Assembly (NCBI GenBank): GCA_944325575.1
Contig: CALVAR010000005.1
Location: forward strand, 29,700-93,699
Length of the DNA: 64,000 bases
From: Candidatus Gastranaerophilales bacterium
GTDB taxonomy: Bacteria > Cyanobacteriota > Vampirovibrionia > Gastranaerophilales > Gastranaerophilaceae
Reading direction: 5' to 3'
In this document: piece by piece, positions 44,088 to 52,404 of the stretch
How positions within the stretch are numbered: the stretch's first letter is position 1
How the letters are laid out: each line of letters opens with the position of its first letter
The notes under the pieces: model-generated
Databases searched by the model: none
Seen by the model: the letters and a program-made list of their open reading frames with translations, nothing else
What the model was told of the DNA's origin: nothing
Program-made: the position numbers and the translations under genes

Positions 44088-44855
44088 TTATTTTATTTTT
44101 GGCAAAACCCAGTTTACTATATCAGATGACATTGACGGATTTGCTTTTAGCATAAGCATCCCCATACCGCCTGCCGGATATGTTTTTATTACAAAACTCC
44201 CCTGTGCAAATTTTTTCAAAAAATTAGTTTCTTTATATGAATAATTGTCTCTTACACTCACCATAGACAGTATCGGAATTTTACCGAGGTTTGTCATAGC
44301 TATGGGAATATAAAGCCCTTTAAAATTCTGCGTAGGTGAAATTAAAGCCAGACATTTAGGTTTATTAACAAGTTTTTCAGCTGTTAATACAGCCGTATTT
44401 GCGCCAATATCCGCACCAACAATTGCATAGTTTACGGTCGAAATATTTTTATAGTTTGTTCCTATGTAACTAATAATTTCTGCTATGTCTTCAGGATATT
44501 TTGCAAAATTTTTCTCGGTATAATATTGCCACGAGCGTATTTTAAAATTCGAATCATACATACTTTGCCCGTGACCTCTTAGGTCAACAAGCAGCACTGC
44601 AGCTCCCGAATCCACAAATTGTTTTACAATCAGTCCCCAATAATCGCTTGAATATCCTATAGAATGCAGCATTATAACTATCGGGTATACCTTTTCTTTT
44701 TGTGCGGGATAAAACAGTTTTGATTTAATTACAAAATTGTCCCTGGTTTCGTAGGTAATTGTCATATACCCGACTTTATTTTTCTTTGCCGCAGCAAAAC
44801 TTGCTGCCGGTACAAGCATAAGAATTGCTATTAAAAGTATTAAAAACTTTTTCAT
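44088..44855 (-). CDS. Secreted alpha/beta-hydrolase-fold protein with altered active site
   Basis: The 255-residue protein has a signal peptide (KKFLILLIAILMLVPAASFAAA) and an alpha/beta hydrolase core: MLHSIGYSSDYWG (oxyanion strand), VDLRGHGQS, and an elbow VGADIGANTA, where Asp replaces the usual Ser of GxSxG. The position expected for the catalytic His (GGHG-like) reads GGMGML. Therefore an ordinary esterase mechanism seems unlikely. It may be a binding protein or a dehalogenase-like variant, though those also need His. It stands alone, with its own terminator. Confidence 0.75.
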   Translation of the reverse strand: MKKFLILLIAILMLVPAASFAAAKKNKVGYMTITYETRDNFVIKSKLFYPAQKEKVYPIVIMLHSIGYSSDYWGLIVKQFVDSGAAVLLVDLRGHGQSMYDSNFKIRSWQYYTEKNFAKYPEDIAEIISYIGTNYKNISTVNYAIVGADIGANTAVLTAEKLVNKPKCLALISPTQNFKGLYIPIAMTNLGKIPILSMVSVRDNYSYKETNFLKKFAQGSFVIKTYPAGGMGMLMLKANPSMSSDIVNWVLPKIK

Positions 44856-44903
44856 TCTAATTCTCTTCTGTGGGGAAAATATCAGATGTATTTCTGTCTT
44901 CTG

Positions 44904-46163
44904 TTATTGTTTTTCTGCCAGAAGACATTCCAGAGCGTTTACTAACTGAGGATCCCATTTTTCTTCGGATTCTTGTTTAATAATCGCAATGGATTCTTCT
45001 TCCGTTTTTGCATTTCTGTATGGACGGTCTTCTCTTAGTGCGCAATATGCATCCGCAATTGCTATGATTCTTGAACCGAGAGGAATACTGTAGCCTTTCA
45101 GACCTTCCGGTTCTCCTCGTCCGTCCCATCTTTCTTTATGATAGTGAATATACGGTATTACTTCCGAAAGGAAATTTATACTCATAAGAAGGCTTACACC
45201 TATATTAGGGTGGTTTTGAAGTGTTTCCCAATCTTCTTTGGAAAGCTTTTCTTTTTTGTTAAATAATTCTTCCGGTATTGTAATTTTTCCGATATTCTGT
45301 AAAAGACCTGCATAATATATCAAATCTTTTGTTTTTTCATTTAGTCCGAGGTATTCACATATTGTTTTGGACAAATCAGCAACATGCTGTGAGTGGTTGT
45401 TATGGAATTCACTTTTTGCGTCAACAGCTTTTGCAAGCATTTCGACAAAGTTCTGTTGTTCTTCTCCGAGATCGCCTATTACAGCAGTCAACTCCGCTCT
45501 GTAATGTTGCAATTCAGTGCTTGTCACATCAGGTTCTGACATTGCTTTTGATGTTTCATTCGTGAGTTTTTGCAGCATCATGGATATAGCAAAAAGTTTT
45601 GCTGTTACTTTTATAAGTTTTATAAATTCATCTGACAGTTCTCGCCCCTGTCTTGGTTCAATCATAATTAATCCGGCATTTTCCGTACCGTAATGCATAG
45701 GTACATGAATAAGATTCGGATCATCGCAATTAATCTCTTCATCAGGAGAAATAGACGACCCAACAAGCACAAGACCCGATTCTTCGTTTTCCATTCCAAT
45801 GGCATATTCATTTGCAAGAAAAATATGGCATGCTTTTGCATCAATCATTTGCACAATGGTTTTGGCAATGGAATTGTATATTATATAGTCTTCTTTATTT
45901 GTAAACCCGAGAACACTGAGAGTATTATTTATAGAATAAATAGAAATGAGTTCTGCAAGCTGTTTTTTTAGACTTTCAGCTTTGTCCTTAATATCATGCT
46001 TTTTTATTTTTTGCGCAAGATCTTCGGATATTAAATGTTCTGTCAAAAAGTCACCGAGATTGAGTGCAAAAATTTCTTCCAGCGGATCATCGTCCAAAAA
46101 CTCTGCACTTCTGGAAAAAACCGATACTCCTTCTTCTTTTTTATTCACATTCTCTTTTGTCAT
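44904..46163 (-). CDS. Degenerate HD-GYP domain protein with GAF-like sensor
   Basis: The 419-residue protein has a GAF-like region (about 70-200) and an HD-GYP-like domain (about 255-415). Core features remain: HSQHVADLSKTI, NHPNIGVSLLM, HKERWDGRG and DRPYR. The metal-binding HD pair, however, reads QN (LLQNIGKI), GYP reads GEP, and the later DAL reads CAL. It is thus probably unable to hydrolyse c-di-GMP and may act as a binding or regulatory protein. I checked the QN codons directly in the DNA (CAG AAT). Its partner could be the GGDEF protein at 7.5-9.1 kb. Confidence 0.85.
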   Translation of the reverse strand: MTKENVNKKEEGVSVFSRSAEFLDDDPLEEIFALNLGDFLTEHLISEDLAQKIKKHDIKDKAESLKKQLAELISIYSINNTLSVLGFTNKEDYIIYNSIAKTIVQMIDAKACHIFLANEYAIGMENEESGLVLVGSSISPDEEINCDDPNLIHVPMHYGTENAGLIMIEPRQGRELSDEFIKLIKVTAKLFAISMMLQKLTNETSKAMSEPDVTSTELQHYRAELTAVIGDLGEEQQNFVEMLAKAVDAKSEFHNNHSQHVADLSKTICEYLGLNEKTKDLIYYAGLLQNIGKITIPEELFNKKEKLSKEDWETLQNHPNIGVSLLMSINFLSEVIPYIHYHKERWDGRGEPEGLKGYSIPLGSRIIAIADAYCALREDRPYRNAKTEEESIAIIKQESEEKWDPQLVNALECLLAEKQ

Positions 46164-46280
46164 GTTTCATTCCTATTAACTTCCGTATTTTTATTATCGG
46201 CATATAAATCTTAAAACTTTATAGGAAAATCCAAAAGTTCATACTTTTGTTTATAAATCTTAATATTTTTGTCTAAGAAA

Positions 46281-46490
46281 TTTCATATTGTCAACTGACT
46301 CCGACTATCGGAAGAACCTGTGCAATAAACAAGTACATTTTTTACCAACAAGTCCGGCACAGGCAACAAGTGCATGGGGTCACTTCCGCTATATCTATGC
46401 TTATGCGTCCTCGCTACCTCTCATAAATATGTCATCGGCATATTTATTTGGCAGAGTGTGTACTACTTCCACAAGGGAGTCGCCTCAGAC
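46281..46490 (+). repeat. Dispersed structured repeat, family A (copy A4, long subtype)
   Basis: The copy spans from TTTCATATTGTCAACTGAC (46281) to CGCCTCAGAC (46490). The 7-bp stem is CCTGTGC (46317-46323) with GCACAGG (46357-46363). Hairpin AAGTG/CACTT flanks CATGGGGT. GACTCC near the left end could pair with GGAGTC near the right end. Its right end lies inside the 3' end of the neighbouring gene. Confidence 0.85.
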
Positions 46491-47522
46491 GTTTTTTCCG
46501 TTTCTATACCCTATCCCCGCACGATATGCAGAAACAGAGTATAACATAGGAAGAACAGGACCTATCCATTTTAATCCGGAAACAAAACCTACTGATGCCA
46601 CATCATCAAGATGCAGACTGACATCCAGCGCTTCGGGATGTCTTTCCGAATTTAAGTTTTTAAACATTTCTTTTATTGATTTTTTGTAGGATTTTTCTTT
46701 TTTATCAAAAATGGGATTTATTACATTTTTTCCGACAAAATTTGCAATTGCATTACCGGCAGCAAGCCCTACACCGAGAACTCCGGCCATCATTGCAGCA
46801 AATCTTGCTGTTTTTGACTTAACATTAAAAGCATTCATCGTAAGTGCCCCGAGACCTGCGCCCACATTACATAAAGCAATATTATTCAAATACTGATAAG
46901 TACCCTCTTTTATTTTGTCAGGAAACTGTTTTTTCCAGTCCTCTTTTGCAAGTTTATCACCGGCTACACCGCCTGCTATACCACCCAGCACAGGTATCAG
47001 CCCGAGCCATGACAATTTTAATAAATCGGCAAACGGAGCTTCGCTTTCCGCATCAGGTATAACTTTAGAGATAAGTTTTTCATCTTTCAGTTTTTCTTTA
47101 AATTCCTGCATAAGATATTTAACTTCATTAAATTTTAAAATCTTATCATCCTGAACTTTTTTAATAAGTTTCTTGGCTTTTTCACTGACAGGTTTAGAAA
47201 TTGCATCTATAAGACCTTCGGTATCTTTTTCGGGCAGTTCAATAATCCCTTCAAAGAGCTGTTTTCCCTTGATTTTTAATCCTCTGGTCGCAATTAAAGC
47301 AGACGCAACGGTAAACCCAAGAACCGAAGCATTTTTTATTGCCTGATTTTTTCTTTTATCTTTTGGTGTTTGAAAAGTATCATAAATTCCATAACCGGCA
47401 GCTATACCCGTCAAAACAGGCGGCATGACATTGTACAATTTTTCTACAAGTGCAGTTTGATCAAGATATTTTCCAAAAACTTTAAGGTTATTTTTAATCG
47501 GTGTTACAGGCATTATAGGCAT
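46485..47522 (-). CDS. Gly/Ala-rich membrane protein of unknown function
   Basis: This 345-residue protein has several small-residue hydrophobic helices (about 40-52, 175-192, 215-225, 240-257) and long charged helical parts between. Pieces include GLIPVLGGIAGGVAGDKLA, MAGVLGVGLAAGNAIANFVG and KWIGPVLPMLYSVSAYRAG. The style resembles the SFKG paralogues at 16-20 kb, but the tag itself is absent. The stop TGA and the last Val codon lie within the terminus of repeat A4, so the original C terminus may have been altered. Family unknown. Confidence 0.65.
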   Translation of the reverse strand: MPIMPVTPIKNNLKVFGKYLDQTALVEKLYNVMPPVLTGIAAGYGIYDTFQTPKDKRKNQAIKNASVLGFTVASALIATRGLKIKGKQLFEGIIELPEKDTEGLIDAISKPVSEKAKKLIKKVQDDKILKFNEVKYLMQEFKEKLKDEKLISKVIPDAESEAPFADLLKLSWLGLIPVLGGIAGGVAGDKLAKEDWKKQFPDKIKEGTYQYLNNIALCNVGAGLGALTMNAFNVKSKTARFAAMMAGVLGVGLAAGNAIANFVGKNVINPIFDKKEKSYKKSIKEMFKNLNSERHPEALDVSLHLDDVASVGFVSGLKWIGPVLPMLYSVSAYRAGIGYRNGKNV

Positions 47523-47629
47523 ATTTTATCCCTTATTAATTACACAAAATAAATGCAAATGATTTGCATTTGCGTTTATATTAAATCACTTTAAAATATA
47601 TAATCAACCCTTGTAAGGCTAATCATTTA

Positions 47630-48110
47630 ATATATTGATAATATTTATTATGTAGCGGATTTTGTGCGGGCACGAAGCTGCCCATGTGAGCAAGGTTTAT
47701 GGAATGGAGAAATTTTAGAATAAAATTTCGAAATGGAATACTAAACCTTGTGAACGCCAATAATCCAAGAGCGGATTTTCGGACGGACGACACGACCGAC
47801 GGGAGATAGTCCGGATAGCGAGGATATTGAGCCGGCTTGTGCAAAGCACAAAAGGCGAAACTGTCCGAGCGTGAAGAAAATCCAAGACAGCAGATTTGCC
47901 TTCTTTTCTTAGCGAGCTGAGGCGAGCTAAAGAAAATGGCGTCACAGATATACATAGGATTTTTAAAGCTGTAAGGCTCTGTAAATAGTGACCGAACGGA
48001 CACAGTCCGGTGAGCGAGGTACGAAGTGAGCGCAAGCGAAGCAATGCGAACGACAGTACCAAGCGTGAAGAAAATCCTGAACGGTTTTATTATACGCAAT
48101 AAGCAGAGGA
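47630..48110 (+). repeat. Dispersed repeat, family D (copy D1), with nested palindrome
   Basis: This stretch is a near copy, inverted, of 60318-60595: TAGCGGATTTTGTGCGG, the hairpin AAATTTTAGAATAAAATTT, CGCCAATAATCCAAGA, and a long shared run TTAGCGAGCTGAGGCGAGC. Inside D1 alone is a 111-base piece (47773-47883) beginning GGATTTTC and ending GAAAATCC, flanked by AATCCAAGA on both sides. Reading frames in it are by-products of the repeat. Confidence 0.85.
47773..47883 (+). repeat. Nested palindromic insertion E in repeat D1
   Basis: Ends are inverted repeats GGATTTTC and GAAAATCC. The 9-base AATCCAAGA occurs on each side (47762-47770; 47879-47887). Copy D2 has a single AATCCAAGA at 60448-60456 and no insert. 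A related right end GCGTGAAGAAAATCC recurs near 48064-48077. This fits a small insertion with target duplication; loss by recombination in D2 is the alternative. Confidence 0.7.
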
Positions 48111-48501
48111 TATTTACTTTTTCGTTCCGAAAAATCCGCCCTTGCGGGTAGGATTTTAAGTCACTCTAAAATAAAATATCTGCTCCCTATTTATTTATCA
48201 ATTTTTTGAGAAAAGATTTTAGCAATAAATTGAATATTTAAAATACCTTTTGCGAAATGAATTACAAAATATTATTTGAATAACTGCAAACGAGGGGAGG
48301 TAGGTTTGGGCATACTTGCCCAACGCAACAAATGTCATTCTGAAGCATTAAATATGATTTTCTGCAAAAATATTGCTGTGTTCAGAATCTTACCAGTCTG
48401 ATACACAAATCCAAAGCCGGTAAGATCCTGAGCTCGCTTTGCTCCTCAGGATGACAACTTCTTACATAATAAATATTATCAATACATGTTAAAATTATCT
48501 T
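48111..48501. repeat. Hairpin repeats F and C in a gene-free spacer
   Basis: A GTTTGGGCATACTTGCCCAAC hairpin-type copy (about 48304-48324) is followed by an imperfect palindrome from TGTCATTCTGAAGC (48333) to CTCAGGATGACA (48449). The C palindrome recurs at 53 kb and 60 kb. No gene is visible here. Confidence 0.75.
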
Positions 48502-48894
48502 ATGATAGATTTTTTAAAATCAATTTACTATGAAATTCTTTCATATTTTGTACCCGAAAAAATAGAGTACGAAATTACCGGAGAATGCAAAAAGTGCGGA
48601 AAATGCTGCAATTATATGTACAGTTTTGACACTTATACCCCGAAAGAATTTAAGATAATGCAGTTTTTGTACCCTGCATACAAAAGATTTTATATAAAAG
48701 GTACAGATGATGAAGGAAATCTTATCTTTGCCTGCAAATATGTGACAAAAGAAGGACTCTGTTCCGTTTACGACAAACGTCTTGCTATGTGCAAACGATA
48801 CCCTCTGCCAAAAATCAATTATCCTGCCGAATTGCACAAAGGATGCGGATATACAGTACATAAGAAAAAATTCAGCGACTATCTGAAAAAATAG
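48502..48894 (+). CDS. YkgJ-type Cys-cluster protein
   Basis: The 130-residue protein has the cluster CKKCGKCCNYM (about 31-41), CKYVTKEGLCSVYDKR and MCKRYPLP, then KGCGYTV, eight cysteines arranged as in the YkgJ (putative Fe/Zn-chelating) family. It is cytosolic, and the exact metal and role are unknown. Its stop codon is directly adjacent to that of the Flp-like gene on the other strand, so the two genes are convergent. Confidence 0.88.
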   Translation: MIDFLKSIYYEILSYFVPEKIEYEITGECKKCGKCCNYMYSFDTYTPKEFKIMQFLYPAYKRFYIKGTDDEGNLIFACKYVTKEGLCSVYDKRLAMCKRYPLPKINYPAELHKGCGYTVHKKKFSDYLKK

Positions 48895-49125
48895 TTACTG
48901 TTGATTATATCTGGCACACTGCTTTGTGACATAAGAGCACAGCTCTTTCGAGGGTTTTTCAAAAAGCTTTTTGCTCTTAGACATATTAGCCTGCTGTGTT
49001 TTTACAGGTTCCGGTGCTGTCCAGTTTTTGTATAACTTATATGAACCTGCAATTATTATAACAATAAGCAGTGCAACAACCCCGTACTCAATGGCAGACT
49101 GTGCAGATGAAGGCAAATCTTTCAT
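48895..49125 (-). CDS. Small Flp-pilin-like membrane protein
   Basis: The 76-residue protein begins with SSAQSAIEYGVVALLIVIII, which recalls Flp/Fap pilins (AIEYGLIAALIAV), where Glu-Tyr follows the cut site. A short basic linker and a charged C-terminal part with two cysteines follow. It lacks the Gly usually seen just before the cut. No tad genes (rcpA, tadA, tadB) are nearby. It could be a remnant, a minor pilin, or simply a small TM protein. Confidence 0.55.
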   Translation of the reverse strand: MKDLPSSAQSAIEYGVVALLIVIIIAGSYKLYKNWTAPEPVKTQQANMSKSKKLFEKPSKELCSYVTKQCARYNQQ

Positions 49126-49172
49126 AAAAAACTCCGTTTTTGTTTATCAATGAAAAAATTATACAACAAATC

Positions 49173-50150
49173 TTATTCAGACTTTAAATTGTCCAAAATT
49201 TTTCTTGCTCTTGCAGTATAGCTGTGGCTTTTTGTTACGTCTGCAAAGCCTATAATTGCGATTTTTTGCGCAATTTGAGGATTCTTCAAATAAAAAGAAG
49301 TCTTGTCCAGTAAATCATCTATATTTTTATAAACTTCCAATTCCTTTGAAACAATAAAGTTACGTTCCACATCCTCCATTGCATCGGTGAGCAAAAAGCC
49401 TCTTGATGCAAGCACCTCAAAAACACGATAGTTCATGCCGGACTTGCCCTGCAGCGTAATATTTATATTCACTGTCGTATTAAAATAGACATTTGCAAGT
49501 TCCTGTTCAGTTTTTAAAAAACCTCTGTATGCACTTTTATAGATATCTAGCTCCTTTTCATTAAGAAACTGCTTGTCTCTCATATCATCAAGACTCTGTA
49601 AAAAATGTTTTTCATAACAGAAAATATTTAACTTATCTTTGAATGTGCGTATAAGTGCGGCAAGAATTTTTTGCCTTTTCTCTGTAAGCGGACGACCAAC
49701 AAAAGAAATATCATAGTGTTTTGCTTCTTGCGGACGGTAAGCCTTGTAATTGACTGCAAGAGGCAGATATGAACACCTTGGCAGTTTATCAACAAAATTC
49801 CTGTCCCACATATAAGAAACTGCGCCGATTTTCTTAAACTCTTCATAAAGATACGGCTTGTCTACAACGGCATATTTACCCTCTGGCTCATCCGCAAAAT
49901 AATGTACAAGCTCATAGTTAGTTTTATTTTCAAGAATATATTGTGTTAACTCTTTATTATCACCAAATAAAAAACCATAATCATAACCGAATATTATATC
50001 CGGTTTAAAACGTTTTATATCATCTGTTTGAAGCTCGCGCAAATCTTTTTCCAGCACAAAGCAGCCGTTTGATTTAAACCCCTGCTTATATCCTTTCAGG
50101 ATAAGAGTGCCGGCAATACTATTCGGTAACGTTATCAAAACTTTTTTCAT
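49173..50150 (-). CDS. CgeB-like glycosyltransferase family protein
   Basis: The 325-residue protein starts KKVLITLPNSIAGTLILKGY, a Rossmann-type N-terminal domain, and has a nucleotide-sugar domain: DISFVGRPLTEKRQKIL, then GKSGMNYRVFEVLASRGFLL and ENF-type ends. This pattern is common in CgeB/Glyco_trans_1_2 proteins. It has no signal peptide or TM helix. Its start is over 160 bases downstream of rpsP, with a terminator in between. The sugar and acceptor are unknown. Confidence 0.8.
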   Translation of the reverse strand: MKKVLITLPNSIAGTLILKGYKQGFKSNGCFVLEKDLRELQTDDIKRFKPDIIFGYDYGFLFGDNKELTQYILENKTNYELVHYFADEPEGKYAVVDKPYLYEEFKKIGAVSYMWDRNFVDKLPRCSYLPLAVNYKAYRPQEAKHYDISFVGRPLTEKRQKILAALIRTFKDKLNIFCYEKHFLQSLDDMRDKQFLNEKELDIYKSAYRGFLKTEQELANVYFNTTVNINITLQGKSGMNYRVFEVLASRGFLLTDAMEDVERNFIVSKELEVYKNIDDLLDKTSFYLKNPQIAQKIAIIGFADVTKSHSYTARARKILDNLKSE

Positions 50151-50204
50151 AATTTTTATTTTATCGTGACAAATCCCATAAATCCAGATTACAAAAATTA
50201 TTTA

Positions 50205-50243
50205 ATATTAAATAAAAAGAACCGCTTTGAAAAATCAAAGCGG
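50205..50243 (-). terminator. Intrinsic terminator after rpsP
   Basis: A perfect stem CCGCTTTGA (50222-50230) and TCAAAGCGG (50235-50243) with a four-base loop is followed, on the minus strand, by TTCTTTTTATTT. Confidence 0.9.
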
Positions 50244-50317
50244 CTAATAAGTGTTCTTTTCCCCTGTTTAAAAAAACTTTTATTTTCATCCTGCCTGACA
50301 GGGACAAGCCGGATAAA

Positions 50318-50725
50318 CTAAGCCTGAGCTTCTTCTTGCGCAGGAGCTTCTTCTGCCGGAGCTTCTGCTGCTTCAGATGCAGCCTGTGCAGCTTCTGCTT
50401 CTGCCTGAGCTTTTGCTTCTTTTTCTGCTTCCAATTTAGCAAGAGCTTTTTTAGAAAGTTTCTTTTCTGTTTTTTGTTTATAAATCAATTTGCCTTCATC
50501 ATCACAGTTGTTGATGAGGTATTGAACAGTTTCAGAAGGTTTTGCACCTTTAGAAATCCAGTCCAAAGCAGTTGCTTTATCGAGTTTCATTTCTTTTGTT
50601 TTAGGATTATAGTGACCTAATTCACAGATAGGTTTACCTTCTCTTTTTTGTGAATCATTGATAACAACAATTCTGTATGTCGGGTTTTTCTTATAGCCCA
50701 ATCTTTTTAATCTGATTTTAACCAT
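50318..50725 (-). CDS. rpsP: 30S ribosomal protein S16 with Ala/Glu-rich tail
   Basis: The first about 80 residues are a typical S16 (MVKIRLKRLGYKKNPTYRIV, then GHYNPKT and DWISKGAKPSETVQYL). A further about 55 residues form an Ala/Glu/Gln-rich low-complexity tail (AEAEAAQAASEAAEAPAEE). Such tails exist in some S16 proteins and are probably disordered. The ATG follows AGGAG. The window shows no rimM or trmD beside it, the usual S16 partners. Confidence 0.95.
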   Translation of the reverse strand: MVKIRLKRLGYKKNPTYRIVVINDSQKREGKPICELGHYNPKTKEMKLDKATALDWISKGAKPSETVQYLINNCDDEGKLIYKQKTEKKLSKKALAKLEAEKEAKAQAEAEAAQAASEAAEAPAEEAPAQEEAQA

Positions 50726-50994
50726 ACGGTATTATTCTCCTGTATTTTAGTTTTATCTTGTATAGCGCGTGTCTTCAGCCGTAAGACAATTTAGAAAGAG
50801 GATTAATCGCGCCGGACAAATGTCCTTTTCAATACTATAAAAACACAAGGAATATTAATAATCAAGTAAACAGGCCTTCTTTTGGAGAATAAATTTAAAC
50901 TTTTGTAACGATGTATATATTATATGAAATTAGTATATATTTATTGTTTTTATTATATTGTAGTGATTTTGTATAAAGAGGTGTTTGTATCTAT
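50726..50994. other. Spacer between rpsP and the 50995 gene, with small hairpins
   Basis: Two short hairpins are visible, GTCTT/AAGAC (50769-50785) and GGAC/GTCC (50814-50825), in what would be the rpsP leader. The right half is very AT-rich and must hold the 50995 promoter. No gene is seen. Confidence 0.4.
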
Positions 50995-51327
50995 ATGGGT
51001 TCATCTTTTTCAGAAAAACCTGATTATTTCAGACTTGAACTAATCTATAATAATGACACTGATACAATAAAAAACATTGACGATATTTTGCTTGCAATAA
51101 AATCCTGCCGCAGAAAAATAAAAATGAGGCTGGAATTTTTGGAAAAACAAAGTGTTAATACATCTGAAAATGATAAAGAGATCGCTGTTTTAATCAGACA
51201 AAATCAGTATCTCGAGGTTCTTTTAAACAAAGAAAAACATGAACTTGAGGACATATTTTTCCCGAACGGTAAAAGCAACTGCATCATTCCTGATGTTTTT
51301 CTCTGGTACAAAGAACCGGAAAGCTAG
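50995..51327 (+). CDS. Small protein with helical coiled-coil middle, unknown function
   Basis: The 110-residue protein contains a helical charged section (IDDILLAIKSCRRKIKMRLEF, broken here by length limit; then EIAVLIRQNQYLEVLLNKE) between short N- and C-terminal beta-like parts. It ends FLWYKEPES. A ribosome site AGAGGTG lies upstream. It is convergent with the HAD phosphatase, with stop codons adjacent. No family is recognised. It is probably cytosolic. Confidence 0.55.
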   Translation: MGSSFSEKPDYFRLELIYNNDTDTIKNIDDILLAIKSCRRKIKMRLEFLEKQSVNTSENDKEIAVLIRQNQYLEVLLNKEKHELEDIFFPNGKSNCIIPDVFLWYKEPES

Positions 51328-51972
51328 CTATAGCGTTTTTATTGCACAATAAAGTTCTTCTGTATTGTTAACCAGAATTTGTGCATTATTTTGAATCAAA
51401 AAATCAATATCCTTGTAACCCCATGTAACACTTATACAGGGGATTTTTGCGTTTTGGGCAGTTTGTATATCAACTTCCGAATCACCTACATATACCGTAT
51501 TTTGGGCATTGAGTTCTTTTATAACTTCAAGAACGGTATCAGGTGAAGGCTTTTTATGTACGGACGGACTTTCGCCTATTGCTGTCAAAATTCTGCTGCC
51601 AAAGTATTTTTTACACAATTCTTTTACGGCAGAATCGTATTTATTTGAAACAACAGCGCATTTTATACCGTCAGTATTCAATTTGTCCAGGAGTTGTATC
51701 ACTCCGTCATACGGTCTTGCGTCATCCTCCATTGTTTTGCTGTAGTGCTCTTTAAAAACAGCCAGACATTTTTCAAAATCAGGATTATCAGCCCCGCCGG
51801 GCAGGCTTCTTTCTATAAGTTTTTGCACACCGTTTCCGACAAAGTTTCTTACTTCCTGTATTGTTCTCTCTTTATATCCGCATTTTTTCAATGCATAGTT
51901 TGTACTTTTATATAAATTTTCGAGCGTATATAAAAGTGTACCGTCCAAATCAAAAATTACCGTATCAATCAT
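51328..51972 (-). CDS. HAD-family phosphatase (phosphoglycolate phosphatase-like)
   Basis: The 214-residue HAD enzyme has motif I FDLDGTLLYT, motif II VVSNK, and motifs III/IV KKPSPDTVL and VGDSEVDIQTA. Its alpha-helical cap is of the Gph/PGP type (FVGNGVQKLIERSLPGG). Probable substrates are phosphoglycolate or a related sugar phosphate. It is cytosolic. Its start stands 33 bases after the LuxR-HTH gene's stop, both on the minus strand, so they may share a transcript. Confidence 0.88.
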   Translation of the reverse strand: MIDTVIFDLDGTLLYTLENLYKSTNYALKKCGYKERTIQEVRNFVGNGVQKLIERSLPGGADNPDFEKCLAVFKEHYSKTMEDDARPYDGVIQLLDKLNTDGIKCAVVSNKYDSAVKELCKKYFGSRILTAIGESPSVHKKPSPDTVLEVIKELNAQNTVYVGDSEVDIQTAQNAKIPCISVTWGYKDIDFLIQNNAQILVNNTEELYCAIKTL

Positions 51973-52004
51973 AAATGCTCCACATCTTTTGTAATTTTAA
52001 CATA

Positions 52005-52208
52005 TTATGGTTGAGCGGATATATTCTTTTTGGATAAAAATTTTGTAATTAACTGAAGTCTGTTAAACACATTCATTTTTTTGTAAATTACAGTGAGTCT
52101 TTTTTTGACAGTTGCCTCACTATAACCCATCATCTCTGCTATTTCCACATTTTTTAAGCCGTTTACAACAAACTTTGCAATGGCTGTTTCTTCTTCTGTT
52201 AAGACCAT
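52005..52208 (-). CDS. Stand-alone LuxR-type HTH protein
   Basis: The 67-residue protein is just a LuxR/FixJ-type HTH: LTEEETAIAKFVVNGLKNVEIAE, then MMGYSEATVKKRLTVIYKKMNV. No receiver or ligand domain is attached. The size suggests either a real minimal regulator (like GerE) or a domain left from a larger protein. A family A repeat starts about 20 bases before its start codon. It precedes the HAD phosphatase. Confidence 0.78.
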   Translation of the reverse strand: MVLTEEETAIAKFVVNGLKNVEIAEMMGYSEATVKKRLTVIYKKMNVFNRLQLITKFLSKKNISAQP

Positions 52209-52225
52209 TTATTTTTCCTCTCAAT

Positions 52226-52404
52226 TTTCATATAGTCAACTGCCCCCGACAACTTATTGAACGGGTGCAATAAACAAGTACTATATTGGATATATAACCT
52301 GGGCACCCGTAACAAGGACGTGGGGTCACTTCCGTAAAATCTTAGACTCGGCGCCATTCGCACTTCGTGTACCTCTTCTACAAGTGAGGCCCCTCTCAGA
52401 GGGG
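52226..52404 (+). repeat. Dispersed structured repeat, family A (copy A5, short subtype)
   Basis: TTTTCATATAGTCAACTGC begins the copy. The stem here is CGGGTGC (52262-52268) with GCACCCG (52303-52309), differing from other copies at two paired positions. GGGGTCACTTCCG and GACTCGGCG are kept. It ends in a strong hairpin CCCCTC/GAGGGG (52390-52404). Confidence 0.85.

Noticed and set aside
47623..48099. Long minus-strand reading frame (158 residues)
   Set aside because: It lies wholly in repeat D1, and the similar frame at 60302-60778 comes from copy D2. Similarity reflects the DNA repeat; no ribosome site or protein family is seen.
50161..50442. Lys/Gln-rich minus-strand frame
   Set aside because: It is an out-of-frame reading of the low-complexity rpsP tail and its terminator.
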